DNA from: a bacterium
GTDB taxonomy: Bacteria; Krumholzibacteriota; Krumholzibacteriia; JACNKJ01
DNA: 32,615 bases
Reading direction: 5' to 3'
Assembly: GCA_016873475.1 (NCBI GenBank)
Contig: VGXI01000015.1
Location: forward strand, 1-32,615
A model generated the notes under the pieces. The model made no database searches and was not told the origin of the DNA. It was given only the letters and a program-made list of their open reading frames with translations. Within the stretch, counting starts at the first letter, position 1. Each line of letters begins with the position of its first letter. Position numbers and translations under genes: made by a program. Below are positions 31,286-32,615 of this stretch, piece by piece.

Positions 31286-32615
31286 ACGCGCGCATCGACG
31301 ATCTGGTCACCCTGCTCAGCCGCGGCATCAGCCAGCGCGCGCTCTACTTTCCCGATCACCCCAACGTGCAGGCCTGCAGCCGCGAGCTTGCCGCGCGCCT
31401 CGAGACGGAGATCGCCGGCAGCGACGCGGGCTTCTTCCTCGGCACGGTCGAGGGGCGCTTGATCCACGAGGGCCGCTTGCTGCTCGGGGCGTCGATCATC
31501 GGGCACAAGGTGGCCACCTGCCTGGATCGCCTGGGCAGCGGCGGCTTTCGATTCCGGCGCGGCATCGCACCCATCGAGCTGGCGACGCTCTTCAGCATCG
31601 CCGTCGAGCAGAGCGAGCCGCTCGCCGGCGGCCTGCCGGAAGCGCGCCGCCTCTTCACGGTGCGCGGTCTGCGCAACATCGAGCTCTCGCCGCGCTACGG
31701 CGAGGAGGACTGGTTCGGCCGCCAGGGCGCACTCGCGAGCGATGAGATCGGCGAGGGCGGCGGCGATCTCGCCGCGCTGATCCCCGTCTACCAGTCGCTC
31801 TTTTCTGTGGTGGAGACGGCCCACGGGCGCGCGACTGGCGATCATGCGCTGGACATCGACGCCGCGTGCACGGCCAGCGAGCGCTTCCTCGACGCCTGCG
31901 CGGACGGCTTCAAGGACATGATGCAGCTCGTGCGCTACCAGGACGCCAACAGCTACACCGTCGGGCACTCGGTGCGCGTGGCGCTGCTGGGCGTGCTGGT
32001 CGGCCAGCATCTCGGCTTGCCGCGGCCGCGCCTGAAGGAGCTGGCCACGGCGGGCCTGCTGCACGACGTCGGCAAGGCCAAGGTCCCCGCCGAGATCCTC
32101 TACAAGACCGCCCGCCTGGATCCCGACGAGCTGCGGATCATGCGCATCCATCCCGAGGTCGGCGCGCAGATCCTGCTGGAGAGCGGAAACGCGAGCTCGA
32201 CCGCCGTCTGCGCGGCCTGGGGCCATCACCTGCGCAACGATCTGCATGGCTATCCCGCTGTGCCCGGCTGGGCGGTGCAGGGCGAAGCGACCGCGCTGCT
32301 CCAGGTCTGCGACGTCTTCGAGGCGCTCACCGCCGTACGCCCCTACAAGCCGGCCACCTCGCCCCTGCGCGCCTACGAGATCATGCTCGCCGATCCCGGC
32401 GCCTTCCACCCCGGCGCCCTGCGGGCGCTGATCGGCGCGCTCGGCCTCTACCCCCCCGGCAGCCGGGTCGCGCTGAACGACGGCTCGCGCGCCGTCGTGC
32501 TGAGCGCCGGCGCGCGCGCGGATCGGCCGCAACTGCGGCTCATCAGGGATAGGGCAGGCCGCCCCCTCGCGCGCGAGGACCAGTCGCTACTCGACCTGGA
32601 CGCGCCGGCGGCCGC
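31282..32615 (+). CDS. HD-GYP domain phosphodiesterase (3' end beyond window)
   Basis: From the ATG at 31282, overlapping the previous stop, the frame stays open to the window edge (444 codons). The N-terminal part (about 1-150) resembles the N-terminus of the partner protein. The HD-GYP domain spans about 205-380. The metal ligands include His261-Asp262 in AGLLHDVGKAKVPAEILYK, and the HHLRNDLHGYP motif holds Gly323-Tyr324-Pro325. Such domains hydrolyse cyclic di-GMP. The usual phrase before GYP has an altered residue pattern (LRNDLH in place of the common E-x-x-DG-x), so activity is likely but not certain. No receiver domain is seen in front, so the N-terminal domain must sense or bind something else. 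Confidence 0.9.
   Translation, partial: MNARIDDLVTLLSRGISQRALYFPDHPNVQACSRELAARLETEIAGSDAGFFLGTVEGRLIHEGRLLLGASIIGHKVATCLDRLGSGGFRFRRGIAPIELATLFSIAVEQSEPLAGGLPEARRLFTVRGLRNIELSPRYGEEDWFGRQGALASDEIGEGGGDLAALIPVYQSLFSVVETAHGRATGDHALDIDAACTASERFLDACADGFKDMMQLVRYQDANSYTVGHSVRVALLGVLVGQHLGLPRPRLKELATAGLLHDVGKAKVPAEILYKTARLDPDELRIMRIHPEVGAQILLESGNASSTAVCAAWGHHLRNDLHGYPAVPGWAVQGEATALLQVCDVFEALTAVRPYKPATSPLRAYEIMLADPGAFHPGALRALIGALGLYPPGSRVALNDGSRAVVLSAGARADRPQLRLIRDRAGRPLAREDQSLLDLDAPAA

Overview
The window is GC-rich bacterial chromosome, most likely from an uncultured Gram-negative lineage of the FCB superphylum. I infer a Candidatus Eisenbacteria, Krumholzibacteriota or Latescibacterota type of organism. 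The reasons are the C-terminal FlgD/Por-secretion-like tails ending in KLVLTR, LVIVD-repeat secreted proteins, lipoproteins opening with a GPGDDG-like linker, and very high GC. No rRNA, tRNA or CRISPR array was found.

Layout. Positions 1-934 hold the start of a DNA methyltransferase with an N-terminal Xre helix-turn-helix, cut by the left edge, behind a promoter that a 27-bp dyad covers. Positions 1003-3178 hold a small membrane protein coupled to selD, and rex facing away from selD. SelD has an in-frame TGA at its catalytic position with a bacterial SECIS-like hairpin behind it, so the organism very probably decodes selenocysteine. A 28-bp palindrome between selD and rex carries a perfect TTGACA on each strand. 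A candidate small RNA lies just after rex.

Positions 3461-8921 are accessory in character. They hold a large Ig-containing lipoprotein ending in half an OmpA domain, a beta-helix pseudogene, two cysteine-rich exported proteins ending in a terminator, a truncated Ntn hydrolase and a small degraded ORF. Positions 8946-12890 are on the minus strand: a membrane/TPR protein with a coupled 45-aa ORF in front, a zinc alcohol dehydrogenase and a membrane-anchored protein. A hybrid histidine kinase (13097-15262) converges on a lipoprotein with receptor-L-like repeats, followed by a secreted LVIVD propeller protein with a sorting tail.

Positions 19946-23635 encode a DnaE-type polymerase invaded by a GC-rich palindromic repeat. 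It converges on a DUF4143 ATPase. Behind that ATPase is a 0.5-kb stretch with TPR and DUF4143 remnants. Positions 25371-28465 hold mtgA, lemA and a DUF2207 protein. A secreted protein (28545-29261) diverges from a two-gene operon at the right edge: an unknown helical protein and an HD-GYP phosphodiesterase that appear to share an N-terminal domain.

The most interesting points are the selenocysteine SelD, the shared promoter architecture CGTAAC-N5-CGTAAC-N10-(-10) before the two lipoproteins, the palindrome insertions in the polymerase gene, the cysteine-rich pair and the HD-GYP pair.
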